61,525 bases of DNA from Bacteroidota bacterium (GCA_025361565.1 JANYKN010000010.1:1-61525); one strand, 5' to 3'; counted from the first letter of the stretch, positions 24,420 to 34,085 are shown. Numbers and translations: made by a program. Notes: generated by a model not told the origin, from the sequence alone.

Positions 24420-26255
24420 TTACTTTTCTTTGAATATGGATTCTTTTCTTTGAAATAATTTCGAAATCAAATCTTTACGTCCAATATTATGAAGCGTATT
24501 TTCGATTTCCTTTCGATTTTCTTTTTTATACCAGAAGAAGAATAATCGTTGGCTAAGTTTACTTTCTTTATCCTTTACTGTAGGAACTTTTTCCATTGTA
24601 TATGGGTGATATCCAGAATAATAAATTACAGTTGCAACTGTCATTGGAGTTGGGGTAAAATCCTGCACCTGCTCAAGCTTAAAATCGAGGTCTTTGGTTT
24701 GTGCAGCCAATTCTGCCATATGTTCGGTTTTACTACCCGGATGACTTGAAATGAAATATGGGATTAATTGCTGATTCAGATCTTTAGCTTTGTTTGTTTT
24801 ATCAAAAAATTGATTAAACTTTTTAAACAATTCAAAAGAAGGTTTACGCATCATTTTTAATACTTCATCCGAAGTATGCTCAGGAGCAACCTTTAACCTT
24901 CCGGAAACATGATTTTCAATTAAATTTTTAGCATACCTTTCTTTATCTCCGGCAATTTTTTCTTCTTTATTAAAAAATAAATCATAACGTATTCCACTTC
25001 CAACAAAAACTTTTTTTATACCATCTATTTTGGAAGCAGCTTGATATAAATGAGTTAATGGATCATGGTTGGTATTCAGGTTTGGACATATCCTTGGAAA
25101 AATGCATGAAGGTCGTTTGCAATTTTCACACATTTTTAAATCGTTTCCTTTTAATTTATACATATTTGCTGAAGGACCGCCTAGATCTGAAATATACCCC
25201 TTAAAATCAGGCATTTGGGTTATTTGTTCAAGTTCCTTTAAAACCGATTCCTCCGAGCGGCTTTGAATAAATTTTCCCTGATGCGCTGAGATTGTACAAA
25301 AGCTGCACCCACCAAAGCATCCACGATGGATATTGACTGAAAATTTTATCATTTCGTAGGCCGGAATTACACCTCGCTTTGCATATTTAGGGTGAGGAAG
25401 TCTGGTATACGGAAGTGCAAAAATCGTATCAATTTCATCCTCTCCAGAAGGTTGATAAGGAGGATTGACAATAATGTACTTGTCAAATGCTTTTTGAACC
25501 AATATTTGGGCTTGCATTTTATTAGATTCAAGCTCAATATGTTTAAAGTTTTCTGCGTATTTTTTCTTTTCTTTTAAGCATTCTTCGTGTGAATGCAGAG
25601 TAATGGCATTTTCATCAGCTATATTTTCTGAAAGTGCATAGGCTGTTTGAGGAATGTTTTTAATTTCAGATATTTTTTTTCCTGAAAGTAATTCCTGTGT
25701 TATTTCAGTAATTGCCTTTTCGCCCATACCATAAACCAGTATATCTGCTTGACTATCAATCAATATAGAGGGTTTCAATTGATCTGACCAATAATCGTAG
25801 TGAGTTACTCGACGTAGCGATGCTTCAACTCCTCCAAGGATAACAGGGATATCAGGATAAATGCTTTTTATAATTTTTGAATATACGATAGTTGCATAAT
25901 CAGGCCTGAAACCACTTTCGCCTCCTGGTGTATACGCATCGTTTGAACGCAATCTTTTGTTTGCGGTGTAATGGTTAACCATCGAATCCATGTTTCCGGA
26001 ACTTACTCCAAAGAATAATTTAGGTGGGCCTAATTTTTTAAAATCACGCAAATCATCCTGCCAATTTGGTTGTGGAAGGATGGCTACTTTAAGTCCCAGA
26101 CTTTCTAATACTCGGCCAATTATAGGTATACCAAATGAGGGATGATCTACATATGCATCTCCCGAAATTAGAATGACATCCAATTGCTCCCAACCTCTAT
26201 CCTGAACTTCTTTCAAGGTAGTAGGTAGATGTTTGTTTCTCGAATATATTTTCAA
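24420..26255 (-). CDS. ygiQ: YgiQ family radical SAM protein
   Basis: The protein has 611 residues. The N-terminal P-T-T-x-K-E-V/M-x-x-R-G-W and G-D-A-Y-V-D-H-P-S-F-G signature, G-G-V-E-A-S-L-R-R and the radical-SAM cluster motif C313-x-x-x-C317-x-x-C320 (R-G-C-F-G-G-C-S-F-C) identify it. A Cys-rich patch (C-E-N-C-K-R-P-S-C) and V-A-P-E-H-T-S-D follow. The family is conserved but its reaction is not established. The start codon is TTG at 26255, directly preceded by an in-frame TAA, and there is no upstream ATG, so the unusual start is well supported. Confidence 0.93.
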   Translation of the reverse strand: MKIYSRNKHLPTTLKEVQDRGWEQLDVILISGDAYVDHPSFGIPIIGRVLESLGLKVAILPQPNWQDDLRDFKKLGPPKLFFGVSSGNMDSMVNHYTANKRLRSNDAYTPGGESGFRPDYATIVYSKIIKSIYPDIPVILGGVEASLRRVTHYDYWSDQLKPSILIDSQADILVYGMGEKAITEITQELLSGKKISEIKNIPQTAYALSENIADENAITLHSHEECLKEKKKYAENFKHIELESNKMQAQILVQKAFDKYIIVNPPYQPSGEDEIDTIFALPYTRLPHPKYAKRGVIPAYEMIKFSVNIHRGCFGGCSFCTISAHQGKFIQSRSEESVLKELEQITQMPDFKGYISDLGGPSANMYKLKGNDLKMCENCKRPSCIFPRICPNLNTNHDPLTHLYQAASKIDGIKKVFVGSGIRYDLFFNKEEKIAGDKERYAKNLIENHVSGRLKVAPEHTSDEVLKMMRKPSFELFKKFNQFFDKTNKAKDLNQQLIPYFISSHPGSKTEHMAELAAQTKDLDFKLEQVQDFTPTPMTVATVIYYSGYHPYTMEKVPTVKDKESKLSQRLFFFWYKKENRKEIENTLHNIGRKDLISKLFQRKESIFKEK

Positions 26256-26323
26256 CTTATATAAATACTTTATTAATTAGTATGGTCTTTGATCTAATTC
26301 AGATAAATAATTTTTTTTAAATA

Positions 26324-26734
26324 TTATTCATAAATTGTGGCAACAATTTTTCTTCTTCCACCATGATTCCTGAATTCACATAAATATATACCTTGCCAGG
26401 TGCCCAAGTTTAAGCGGTGATTTGAAATTGGAATTGTAACCGATGAACCAATAAGTGATGCTTTTATATGTGCAGGCATATCATCGTTTCCTTCGAGCGT
26501 ATGAATATAATTAGGTTGATTTTCGGGAACGATTGTATTTAAAATTGTTTCAAAATCAATGCGTACAGATGGATCTGCATTTTCATTCAATGTTAAGCCT
26601 GCAGAACTGTGTTTAATAAAAATATTAATCAATCCTATTTCCGGCAATTTTTCAATCTCTTTTTCTACAATATTTGTAATTAAATGATATCCACGTCGAA
26701 ATTCCGGCAGAATAAATTCTAATTGAGTTATCAT
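26324..26734 (-). CDS. yjbQ: YjbQ family protein (UPF0047)
   Basis: The protein has 136 residues, the family length. It matches the pattern H-S-S-A-G-L-T-L-N-E-N-A-D-P, D-D-M-P-A-H-I-K-A-S-L-I-G-S-S, and the C-terminal L-G-T-W-Q-G-I-Y-L-C-E-F-R-x-H-G-G-R-R. These small homotrimeric proteins have been reported to have thiamin-phosphate-synthase side activity, but their main role is unknown. It is 69 bp upstream of ygiQ on the same strand and may share its transcript. Confidence 0.92.
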   Translation of the reverse strand: MITQLEFILPEFRRGYHLITNIVEKEIEKLPEIGLINIFIKHSSAGLTLNENADPSVRIDFETILNTIVPENQPNYIHTLEGNDDMPAHIKASLIGSSVTIPISNHRLNLGTWQGIYLCEFRNHGGRRKIVATIYE

Positions 26735-26946
26735 TTTAATATTAAAAAATTAAGGATTATTGGCATGCAAAGTAGAGATAATATTTGAATTATATGAAAT
26801 ATTATTTAGACTATTTCTAAATTAGACTGCAAATTATACTTGCTTACTTTTTTTTGATTAATTGTTATTAATTGAAAAAGATCATTTTAAAATTACTAAA
26901 ACTTTGTAAATGTTCTACTTAAATACTTTGAATAATAGATTATAAA

Positions 26947-27531
26947 CTATTTTCTATTTTTTTCTGCAAATTCACGTCCTATTTTCAGTGCAGTAAGATT
27001 AAGATTTACAATATCTTCTCCTTTTCGCTCAAAAATACTTCTGATACCATTCTCCAGAAATTCATAATCCATATTGATGAAAGGAGAAGCGGCCCCAAGC
27101 ATAATAATATTTGACGATCTTGGTGATTTAATTTCTTTTGCCATAGCATCTGCATCTAATGCAAGAAACTTATTTAAAGATTTTATTTCATCCATAATGA
27201 TTTGCATATCAGGATAATTACCAATGTTGATAAAAGGCGTAGTATTGGTAATTAACCAACCATTCGTTGAAAGATAAGGTAAATATCGTAAGCTTTCCAT
27301 AGGTTCTACCGAAAGGATAATATCAGCCTGGCCAAATGGTATTAAATCTGAAGAAATAGGATTTTCTGAAATTCTTAAGTGGGAATGGACTGCTCCACCA
27401 CGTTGGCTCATTCCATGCACCTCAGATTGTTTCAGGTACATCCCATTTTGTAAAGCAGCTGTGCCCACAATTGATGCTATGGTAATAATTCCTTGTCCAC
27501 CTACGCCGGATAATATAATGTCTGTTTTCAT
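26947..27531 (-). CDS. iorB: Indolepyruvate:ferredoxin oxidoreductase, beta subunit
   Basis: The protein has 194 residues and is a gamma-type 2-oxoacid oxidoreductase domain: G-V-G-G-Q-G-I-I-T-I-A near the start, then the V-H-G-M-S-Q-R-G-G-A-V-H-S-H motif specific to IorB. With IorA it oxidatively decarboxylates indolepyruvate and other aryl-pyruvates to the acyl-CoA while reducing ferredoxin, in anaerobic aromatic amino-acid degradation. It follows iorA by 42 bp on the same strand, so the two are one operon. Confidence 0.93.
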   Translation of the reverse strand: MKTDIILSGVGGQGIITIASIVGTAALQNGMYLKQSEVHGMSQRGGAVHSHLRISENPISSDLIPFGQADIILSVEPMESLRYLPYLSTNGWLITNTTPFINIGNYPDMQIIMDEIKSLNKFLALDADAMAKEIKSPRSSNIIMLGAASPFINMDYEFLENGIRSIFERKGEDIVNLNLTALKIGREFAEKNRK

Positions 27532-27573
27532 TTTATTTAATGATAATAGATATGTTTAAATATTTTAAAATTA

Positions 27574-29187
27574 TTATTTGAGATTTAAGTCCCTGAGTTT
27601 TTGAACCAAATCTTTGTTTTTTACTGTTTGAATGCATTGTCTCCTGGGAATTATAATTGACACACCTTGATAAGCCATTTCATTTTTGATGGTGTTGACC
27701 ATTAATTCGTGATTTTTTTTAGTTGGATTCATCACAATTATGTGTTCCGGATCTACTCCAATACCTTTACAAATATCTTCTATATGTCCCAAGGCTTGTG
27801 AGTCTTGCTGACCAGTCATTCCAGTGGTGAAATTATCGGATATCAGAATGGTGATATTGGTATTTTCATTAACAGCATCCAATAAGCCGGTCATTCCAGA
27901 ATGTGTAAAAGTGGAATCGCCAATTACCGCTATTGATGGTTGCAATCCTGCATCAGCAGCACCTTTTGCCATTGTAATTGAAGCTCCCATGTCAACGCAT
28001 GAATTGATTGCATGATAAGGTTCCAATGCTCCTAATGTATAACAACCAATATCAGAAAAAACATGACCTTCGCCAATATCAACAAGTGCTTCGTTTAATG
28101 CATTATACGCATCAATATGCCCGCAACCTTCGCACATTGCTGGAGGCCTGTTACTAAGGAATTCAGGTATTTCAGCAAGTTTATCCTGCTTAAAACCAAG
28201 AGCTTTGCCAACAAGGTTTGGATTTAATTCACCGTCACGAGGCAACGTACCATCAAGCCTGCCTTTTACTTTTTCTTTTTGAAGATAACCTTTGACCATT
28301 TCTTCAACGATGGGATATCCTTCTTCAAGCACTAAAATCTCTTCGCATTCCCAAAAGATTTTTTCGATCATTTTCCGTGGCAATGGATATTGGCCAATTT
28401 TAATGACTGGATGTTGAATTTTTGTCTCACTGTAGTTTTCATTTAGATAATTGATAGCCAGACCACAGGCAATAATGCCAAGGCTTTTATCTTTGGCATC
28501 AACATATTGATTAAATACAGAATTTTCAGAATCCAATTCAAAGTTTGATTGATTGTTAATTAAGTCTTTATATCTTTTTTTAGCGATTGAAGGAAGAAGT
28601 ACAAACTGCCTTTTATCTCCAGGTAGTCTAAGTTTATTTTGGTCTTTTGCAGGTTTGATAGAAACTCCAGATCTAGAATGGGCAAGACGGGTAGTAATTC
28701 TTAATAAAACAGGCACATTTAATTTTTCGGATAATTCAAATCCGTACAAAGCCATATCATATGCTTCCTGCTGATTGGATGGTTCCAATATAGGAATTAA
28801 GGCAAATTTAGCATAGAACCTAGAATCCTGTTCATTTTGTGATGAATGCATGGATGGATCATCTGCCACTGCAACAACTAATCCACCATTTACTCCAGTA
28901 ATTGCAGAATTAATGAAAGCATCGGCAGCAACATTTAGCCCAACATGTTTCATGCACACAAGAGCTCTCTTGCCCGCATAAGACATTCCAAGCGCAGCTT
29001 CCATGGCTGTTTTTTCATTTGTTGACCACTTACTGTGGATGTTTCGTTCTAAAGCAAGTTCACTTCTTTGTATATATTCAGTAATCTCGGTCGATGGAGT
29101 ACCGGGATAAGCATAAACTCCTGACAAACCAGCATCAATTGCGCCTTGGGCAATGGCTTCGGCACCGAGTAGTAATAATTTTTGCAT
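27574..29187 (-). CDS. iorA: Indolepyruvate:ferredoxin oxidoreductase, alpha subunit (no ferredoxin tail)
   Basis: The protein has 537 residues. The N-terminal pyrimidine-binding half shows A-Y-P-G-T-P-S-T-E-I and H-V-G-L-N-V-A-A-D-A. The TPP-binding half shows P-P-A-M-C-E-G-C-G-H-I, G-C-Y-T-L-G and G-D-S-T-F-T-H-S-G. IorA normally continues with a 2[4Fe-4S] ferredoxin domain; here the protein stops after I-I-P-R-R-Q-C, and no C-x-x-C-x-x-C sequence is found between it and iorB. Electron transfer therefore must use another ferredoxin or an internal cluster. The truncation does not look like decay because the intergenic space is clean and iorB is intact. Confidence 0.92.
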   Translation of the reverse strand: MQKLLLLGAEAIAQGAIDAGLSGVYAYPGTPSTEITEYIQRSELALERNIHSKWSTNEKTAMEAALGMSYAGKRALVCMKHVGLNVAADAFINSAITGVNGGLVVAVADDPSMHSSQNEQDSRFYAKFALIPILEPSNQQEAYDMALYGFELSEKLNVPVLLRITTRLAHSRSGVSIKPAKDQNKLRLPGDKRQFVLLPSIAKKRYKDLINNQSNFELDSENSVFNQYVDAKDKSLGIIACGLAINYLNENYSETKIQHPVIKIGQYPLPRKMIEKIFWECEEILVLEEGYPIVEEMVKGYLQKEKVKGRLDGTLPRDGELNPNLVGKALGFKQDKLAEIPEFLSNRPPAMCEGCGHIDAYNALNEALVDIGEGHVFSDIGCYTLGALEPYHAINSCVDMGASITMAKGAADAGLQPSIAVIGDSTFTHSGMTGLLDAVNENTNITILISDNFTTGMTGQQDSQALGHIEDICKGIGVDPEHIIVMNPTKKNHELMVNTIKNEMAYQGVSIIIPRRQCIQTVKNKDLVQKLRDLNLK

Positions 29188-29581
29188 ATAGTAGAAATTT
29201 GATGTTAGAAATTATAGATTAAAAAAACCTTAAGTTTTGATTTTAATTGAAATTACAAAAAAGGTCTAATTTTAATTGAGGCCATCTCTGTATTGCGAAA
29301 TTGCCTTGGCAAGTTGTCTTTATCTAATTGACAGAGAGTTTAATTTCTCCCTGCGCTTGATTAAGTTGAAAAGAAGGCGTGATAATACGCTATTTTTAAA
29401 GAAAGTCATTTGATTTTTGTTTTAGCAAATTTAAGCAGAATTTATTTGCTTTTCAAATCATTATCTTAAATTCGGGAAAATTGAAATCCAAAATATTATA
29501 AAAGTAAAGGTGATATTTTAAAAAATTGAATTATTCTTTGTGATATCAAGATGATCAAGTAGTTTTGTGAAAATTATAGCT
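29188..29581. other. Divergent intergenic region
   Basis: This 394-bp gap lies between the iorA start (leftward) and the rfbD start (rightward). It is expected to hold both promoters. A TTGCCTTGGCAA palindrome near 29301-29312 was seen, but no full promoter consensus, gene or RNA. Confidence 0.4.
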
Positions 29582-30457
29582 ATGAACATGATAAACATTT
29601 TAGTAACTGGTGCAGACGGGCAATTGGGAAGTGAAATCAGAAAATTGTCAAATTCTTTTCAATCATTTCATTTCGAATATACCGATGTTAAATCTTTGGA
29701 TATAACTAATATTGATGAGCTCGACTCTTTTTTTTCAGGCCGTACTATTAATTATATTATTAATTGCGCTGCATATACCAATGTTGATAAAGCAGAAGAA
29801 GATTATGACAATGCCTTTAAAGTGAATGTGTTGGCTGTTAAAAATTTAGCTGAGATTTCGCAAAGGCATAATTGCAGGATTATTCATATTTCAACTGATT
29901 ATGTTTTTGATTCAGCTTTGCAAAATTTTCCATTTAAGGAAACTGATATACCTAATTCAAAATCTGCATATGGTTCTACTAAACTATTGGGCGAAGTTGA
30001 GTTACAAAATTCAAACAATCATATCATTATTCGCACTTCATGGCTATATTCATCATTTGGCAATAATATTCTAAAAACCATTTTACGGTTGGGCAAAGAG
30101 AGAAAAGAGCTGAATTTTATTTTCGATCAGGTAGGAACTCCCACATATGCAGGTGATTTAGCCAATTCAATTTTACAAATCATTGATTTTTCCGAAAAAA
30201 GCCATTCATTTCAATTTGGAATTTATCATTATTCAAATGAAGGTGTTTGTTCATGGTTCGATTTTGCAGTTGCGGTTGTTAAAAAATCTGGTCTGGATTG
30301 CAAAATTAAACCAATTGAAACTAAAGAATATCCATTGCCCGCCAAACGGCCATTTTACAGCGTTTTGAATAAAGCTAAAATTAAAACCAAATTTCAAATC
30401 GAAATACCATATTGGACGGATAGTTTGGATAAATGCCTAAATGAATTAACAATTTAA
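29582..30457 (+). CDS. rfbD: dTDP-4-dehydrorhamnose reductase
   Basis: The protein has 291 residues from the ATG at 29582 (alternatives: ATG 29588, GTG 29567). It is an extended SDR fold with the NAD(P)-binding motif G-A-D-G-Q-L-G and the family sequence N-C-A-A-Y-T-N-V-D-K-A-E. The active-site S-T-D-Y-V-F-D and Y-G-S-T-K (Tyr and Lys) follow, then R-T-S-W-L-Y and D-Q-V-G-T-P-T. It makes dTDP-L-rhamnose for surface polysaccharide. The usual neighbours rfbA, rfbB and rfbC are not in the window, so it is an orphan here. Confidence 0.94.
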   Translation: MNMINILVTGADGQLGSEIRKLSNSFQSFHFEYTDVKSLDITNIDELDSFFSGRTINYIINCAAYTNVDKAEEDYDNAFKVNVLAVKNLAEISQRHNCRIIHISTDYVFDSALQNFPFKETDIPNSKSAYGSTKLLGEVELQNSNNHIIIRTSWLYSSFGNNILKTILRLGKERKELNFIFDQVGTPTYAGDLANSILQIIDFSEKSHSFQFGIYHYSNEGVCSWFDFAVAVVKKSGLDCKIKPIETKEYPLPAKRPFYSVLNKAKIKTKFQIEIPYWTDSLDKCLNELTI

Positions 30458-30557
30458 TTTATACTAGTATTAAACTATTTTTTTGATTTAAGGGTTCTAA
30501 AGTTATATTCCAAATCAATTGTTGCAAAGCCATTTAGAAGGATATTAAAAATTAAAA

Positions 30558-30581
30558 GACCCTCAATTTTATTAGAGGGTC
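30558..30581. terminator. Terminator between rfbD and the SH3 lipoprotein gene
   Basis: GACCCTC / GAGGGTC, a 7-bp stem with a 10-base loop, with AAAA on the left that reads as a T-run on the minus strand. It lies 21 bp beyond the leftward stop codon. Confidence 0.75.
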
Positions 30582-30602
30582 ATGATTTCATATCATTAAT
30601 AA

Positions 30603-31361
30603 TTATTCGCCCTGATTTTCATTCGTTTGAGCTGGTACAATTTCGTCAATGCTTCTATTTGATAATTCCGTAATATAATTATTCACATTTGAAATAAAAA
30701 TGGAAGAACTCAATTCTGAGTTTCCAATAATTTCATTTAATGCTTCTAATTTTTTCTCGGGAGTTTCTTTTGCAAGGGCTATTTCCGTGAGTATAGCAAC
30801 CGTAATATCTGCCTCTGAACTGGTTAAATTTTCAAGTTTTACCCAACCCTCTTTAAACCAACTATCAGCTCCTTTTTTTCCTTTAATTTTAGCCCAACCA
30901 TCCTTTTCTTCAAGTGAAACTACAAATTGTAATTGTTGGAACTGGTCTTTGCCACCTGATAAAATATCTGGGCGTTTATAAAGTTTAGTATCATTTTTTA
31001 CTGCATATGATTTTGCGTTAATCGCCATAAAGTTTGATTGGACCCATCCAATTGTTCCATCTTTCAATTTTAGCTTTACAAATTCTTTTGGTTTGTTCTT
31101 TATTGTAGAATCCGTAATGGTTTCGCCCAAGAATGTGGCAGTTTCTCCAAGGTTTATTGCTGTAATATATTTGCCATTTTGTTCGGGGCTAGCTTTAATA
31201 GTCACTGAACTCCACAAACAAATTATTGGAGGTCCTTCAGATACACCAGCAAGTGTTGTATCCTTTTCTTCATCAGCAGATTTTTTAGAGCCATCGCCAC
31301 AAGATACTAAAAGCGAAAAGCCACAAAGGAATAAAATTAGATTTAAGTTTTTTAAAATCAT
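30603..31361 (-). CDS. SH3-domain lipoprotein
   Basis: The protein has 252 residues with a lipobox (L-L-V-S-C-G) ending a 20-residue signal, so it is a membrane-anchored lipoprotein. Residues about 50-110 form a bacterial SH3 (SH3b) domain: V-T-I-K-A-S-P-E-Q-N-G-K-Y-I, G-E-T-A-T-F-L-G and the closing G-W-V-Q-S-N-F. A second SH3-like strand set ends in W-F-K-E-G-W-V-K-L-E. SH3b domains bind peptide or cell-wall ligands. The C-terminal helical part is not recognised. The function is unknown beyond an envelope location. Confidence 0.8.
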   Translation of the reverse strand: MILKNLNLILFLCGFSLLVSCGDGSKKSADEEKDTTLAGVSEGPPIICLWSSVTIKASPEQNGKYITAINLGETATFLGETITDSTIKNKPKEFVKLKLKDGTIGWVQSNFMAINAKSYAVKNDTKLYKRPDILSGGKDQFQQLQFVVSLEEKDGWAKIKGKKGADSWFKEGWVKLENLTSSEADITVAILTEIALAKETPEKKLEALNEIIGNSELSSSIFISNVNNYITELSNRSIDEIVPAQTNENQGE

Positions 31362-31556
31362 ATTGGTCTATTTTAAATTATACAATTGGTTTGATTTCTG
31401 AAATTTAAGAATAAATAGTAAGATTAAAAAATGTTATGAGTTTAAGTATGTTTTTTGTATAGAAGGTTTGAGCGTTTGGTTATACTGTGCTTCGGAATCT
31501 CATTTATACTTCTGATAATTGGTATGCTAAATCTTTCAAGTTGTTATATTCATTTT

Positions 31557-32690
31557 TTAGGTTGTAAGTGAATTTACCGCTAGATTAATCAAATTTGATG
31601 CTCTTTCAACATCACTCTGGCTCAGAAATTTGCCTGTAGAAAAGCGAATTGTACCGATTGCTAAATTTGTGGTTAAATTAATGGCTTTTAAAACATTTGA
31701 AACATGGACTCCATGTGCATGGCACGCAGAACCTGTTGATGCTGCAATTCCTTGGATTGTTGAAAGTATACTATTCGCATCTTTTCCAGGAAATCCAACG
31801 CTTAATGTGTTTGGTAGTCTTTTTTGAGGATGACCGTTCAAATGAAGGTCTGGATTTTTTTCCATTAATCGTTTGTGTAAAATTTCTCTGAGATTGAATT
31901 GGTGTTCAACATTTTTATTAAAATCGCGCTTTGCAATTTCAGCTGCCATTCCAAGGCCAATTATTCCTAATGTATTTTCTGTTCCAGGTCTTTGGTTTCG
32001 TTCGTGAGTGGCACCATGCATCAATTTTTCGAGAATAATATTTTCTTTTATGTAAAGTGCCCCAACACCTTTGGGTGCATAAAGTTTATGACCCGCAACA
32101 GAAAGTAAATCCACATCAGTCTTTTGCAGATCAACCTTAACTTTTCCAATTGATTGAGCTGCATCTGTGTGGAATCGGATACCATATTTTTTTGAGATTT
32201 CCCCAATTTCTTCAATGGGTTGAATGGTACCGATTTCATTGTTTGAATGCATTATTGTAATTAATATGGTTGTAGTTTTAATTTCTTTTGCCAAATCTTC
32301 GACAGAAACCAATCCATATTCATCAACAGGAATATAAGAAATTTCGAAACCTTGTTTTTTTAAAAAGCGACAAACTTCATAAACAGCAGGGTGTTCAATG
32401 CCTGAAGTTATGATGTGATTTCCTTTTTCTTTCAGAAAATTCGCTGTACCAATAATTGCATAATTGTTTGATTCTGTACCACCGCTTGTAAATATGATTT
32501 CGGTTGGTTTACAATTTAAAAGTGAAGCAACTTGTTCACGGGCATTTTCAATTGCTGTTTTAGTAACTTTACCATATTGATGATTGCTTGAAGGGTTTCC
32601 AAAATGTTCATTCAAATAGGGTAGCATTGCTGTTGCAACTTCAGGATCGATGGGCGTGGTAGCGTTGTAATCTAGATAAATTGGCTGCAT
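31557..32690 (-). CDS. Cysteine desulfurase (NifS/IscS family)
   Basis: The protein has 377 residues and is a PLP enzyme that releases sulfur from L-cysteine as a protein persulfide for Fe-S cluster or thio-cofactor synthesis. It shows D-Y-N-A-T-T-P-I-D near the start, T-S-G-G-T-E-S-N-N and H100 stacking on PLP. It also has H-T-D-A-A-Q-S, the PLP Lys202 in S-V-A-G-H-K-L-Y-A-P-K-G, and the catalytic Cys323 in S-T-G-S-A-C-H. This is the IscS/NifS class with the short active-site loop. No iscU or suf genes are near. It is 15 bp downstream of the CAP-domain gene and probably co-transcribed. Confidence 0.94.
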   Translation of the reverse strand: MQPIYLDYNATTPIDPEVATAMLPYLNEHFGNPSSNHQYGKVTKTAIENAREQVASLLNCKPTEIIFTSGGTESNNYAIIGTANFLKEKGNHIITSGIEHPAVYEVCRFLKKQGFEISYIPVDEYGLVSVEDLAKEIKTTTILITIMHSNNEIGTIQPIEEIGEISKKYGIRFHTDAAQSIGKVKVDLQKTDVDLLSVAGHKLYAPKGVGALYIKENIILEKLMHGATHERNQRPGTENTLGIIGLGMAAEIAKRDFNKNVEHQFNLREILHKRLMEKNPDLHLNGHPQKRLPNTLSVGFPGKDANSILSTIQGIAASTGSACHAHGVHVSNVLKAINLTTNLAIGTIRFSTGKFLSQSDVERASNLINLAVNSLTT

Positions 32691-32705
32691 ATTGATTTAT
32701 TAATT

Positions 32706-33191
32706 TTATTTTTTTCCAAAATCCATAGTCCAATAATCGCCACTTCGGCCTACTGCAATATCCGTGTATCCTCCATTCATCATATTCATGCAATGACCGG
32801 GACTGTTTCGCCATCCATTAAATACAGCATCTTCATTTGTATATCCTACTGCAATATTTTCTCCTCCTGGACTACCTTTGTATTCTGTTCCATTTATGCG
32901 ATCGGCAAAACTTGCCCCATCTATACTAACATGGCTGAAATATCCCTGAACTTTCATATCAATGCTATGGCTGGTTGCTGCTCTTTCCAGTTGGTAATCC
33001 CAATCAAGTTTTTTGACCGGTGGCATCACAGTTCCACCGCAATCGCAACCTTTGGTCCGAAGATCATTGACCATGTCCAATAATTTTTTCTGGCTTATTA
33101 TTTCAGCCATTGAATTATCTTTAAGCGATATTTCACATGATGCAATCGAGAATATTACTATGATAAAATGAAGTTTATATCGTATTTTCAT
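32706..33191 (-). CDS. CAP-domain (SCP/PR-1) lipoprotein
   Basis: The protein has 161 residues with a signal ending in F-S-I-A-S-C, a good lipobox. The remainder is a CAP/SCP domain: L-D-W-D-Y-Q-L-E-R-A-A, H-S-I-D-M (conserved His), Y-F-S-H-V, P-G-G-E-N-I-A-V-G (conserved Glu) and G-W-R-N-S-P-G-H-C-M-N-M-M. The two His and Glu of the metal-binding cavity are present. Bacterial CAP proteins are secreted or envelope-associated with little-known function. Two extra Cys (C-D-C) near the N-terminal part may form a disulfide. Confidence 0.9.
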   Translation of the reverse strand: MKIRYKLHFIIVIFSIASCEISLKDNSMAEIISQKKLLDMVNDLRTKGCDCGGTVMPPVKKLDWDYQLERAATSHSIDMKVQGYFSHVSIDGASFADRINGTEYKGSPGGENIAVGYTNEDAVFNGWRNSPGHCMNMMNGGYTDIAVGRSGDYWTMDFGKK

Positions 33192-33196
33192 CAGAC

Positions 33197-33775
33197 TTAA
33201 AGATTTATGGGATTAATATCAAAAGCAAGTTTAATATTTAGCATAATATGCTTTAATTGACCGTCTTTAATCGTGTAGCCACGATATTCATCTTTAAATT
33301 TTATAGAATTATATTCTATATTAGGACCCAAATAAAAAGCTGGAATACGAAATTTATTGATCTTTAAAAAGTCAAAGCGATAAGCAATTCCACAAGCAGC
33401 AATAAATCCGGTTTTATAAGGTTTATTTTGGTTAATTAGAATACCTATTTGAACTTCTGAAAAAAAATTGTTTGATTCATCATGGGAGGCAAAAAGAATA
33501 TTTTTATCAGTTGAAAAATAAAACCGAGTATCGGCATATAATGGAAATGCTTTTCCGCCCATCCCCATGTTTGTTGAATAACCAACACCTATTCCTGCAA
33601 GATATTTGTTTTGAATAAATATGCCTCCTGCAATATCAAACTGTCCACCTAAATGAGGCGTTTGGCTACCAATTTTTAAACTCATTTGAGGTATAAATTT
33701 TAAAGCCAAACTTTTGGTTTGAGCCGAAATATTAAAATATCCCCAAAGCATAAAAATTATACAGAATATTTTCAT
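33197..33775 (-). CDS. Exported protein, probable outer-membrane beta-barrel
   Basis: The protein has 192 residues from the ATG at 33775; the TTG two codons earlier is less likely. It has a signal peptide ending F-N-I-S-A-Q. The mature part is a series of alternating-hydrophobic strands (G-G-Q-F-D-I-A-G-G-I-F-I, Y-L-A-G-I-G-V-G-Y-S, F-F-S-E-V-Q-I-G-I-L-I) with turns containing Asn/Lys, and a hydrophobic last strand. This resembles small barrels of the OMP_b-brl class, but no named family was recognised. It is 5 bp upstream of the CAP-domain gene, so the two form an operon with the desulfurase. Confidence 0.7.
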   Translation of the reverse strand: MKIFCIIFMLWGYFNISAQTKSLALKFIPQMSLKIGSQTPHLGGQFDIAGGIFIQNKYLAGIGVGYSTNMGMGGKAFPLYADTRFYFSTDKNILFASHDESNNFFSEVQIGILINQNKPYKTGFIAACGIAYRFDFLKINKFRIPAFYLGPNIEYNSIKFKDEYRGYTIKDGQLKHIMLNIKLAFDINPINL

Positions 33776-34002
33776 TCTCAAAACATTTCTTTTATTTAAG
33801 GTATGTTATCCATTACTTATGAATATACAAATTGTCGTAATTGGAACAAAGATAAAAGAATTGCTGAAATTTTATGAATAGTAAATCTATTGATAAATGA
33901 AGTATTTATTTGTGCGGAGTTTTTGGGGGCTCTGGAATAATGGTCGGCTTATTTAATTTAGGAAAAAGAAACCAGGGAAAGAGGAGTTGATATAAAAAAC
34001 AA

Positions 34003-34027
34003 TGGCGTGGATTAATTATCCGCGCCA
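34003..34027 (-). terminator. Rho-independent terminator of the small lipoprotein gene
   Basis: TGGCGTGGAT / ATCCGCGCCA, a 10-bp stem with one G-U pair and a 5-base loop, followed on the minus strand by a TTGTTTTTT tract. Confidence 0.85.
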
Positions 34028-34046
34028 GTTGTGTGTGAAGATACTT

Positions 34047-34085
34047 TTTGCAACCCTTTGCCAAAAAATTGGCTCTGGTTGCAAA
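34047..34085. repeat. Nested hairpin in the 3' region of the lipoprotein gene
   Basis: Outer arms TTTGCAACC (34047-34055) and GGTTGCAAA (34077-34085) enclose inner arms GCCAA (34060-34064) and TTGGC (34069-34073). It lies between the stop codon (34117) and the terminator, so it would be part of the mRNA 3' end. Confidence 0.75.
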
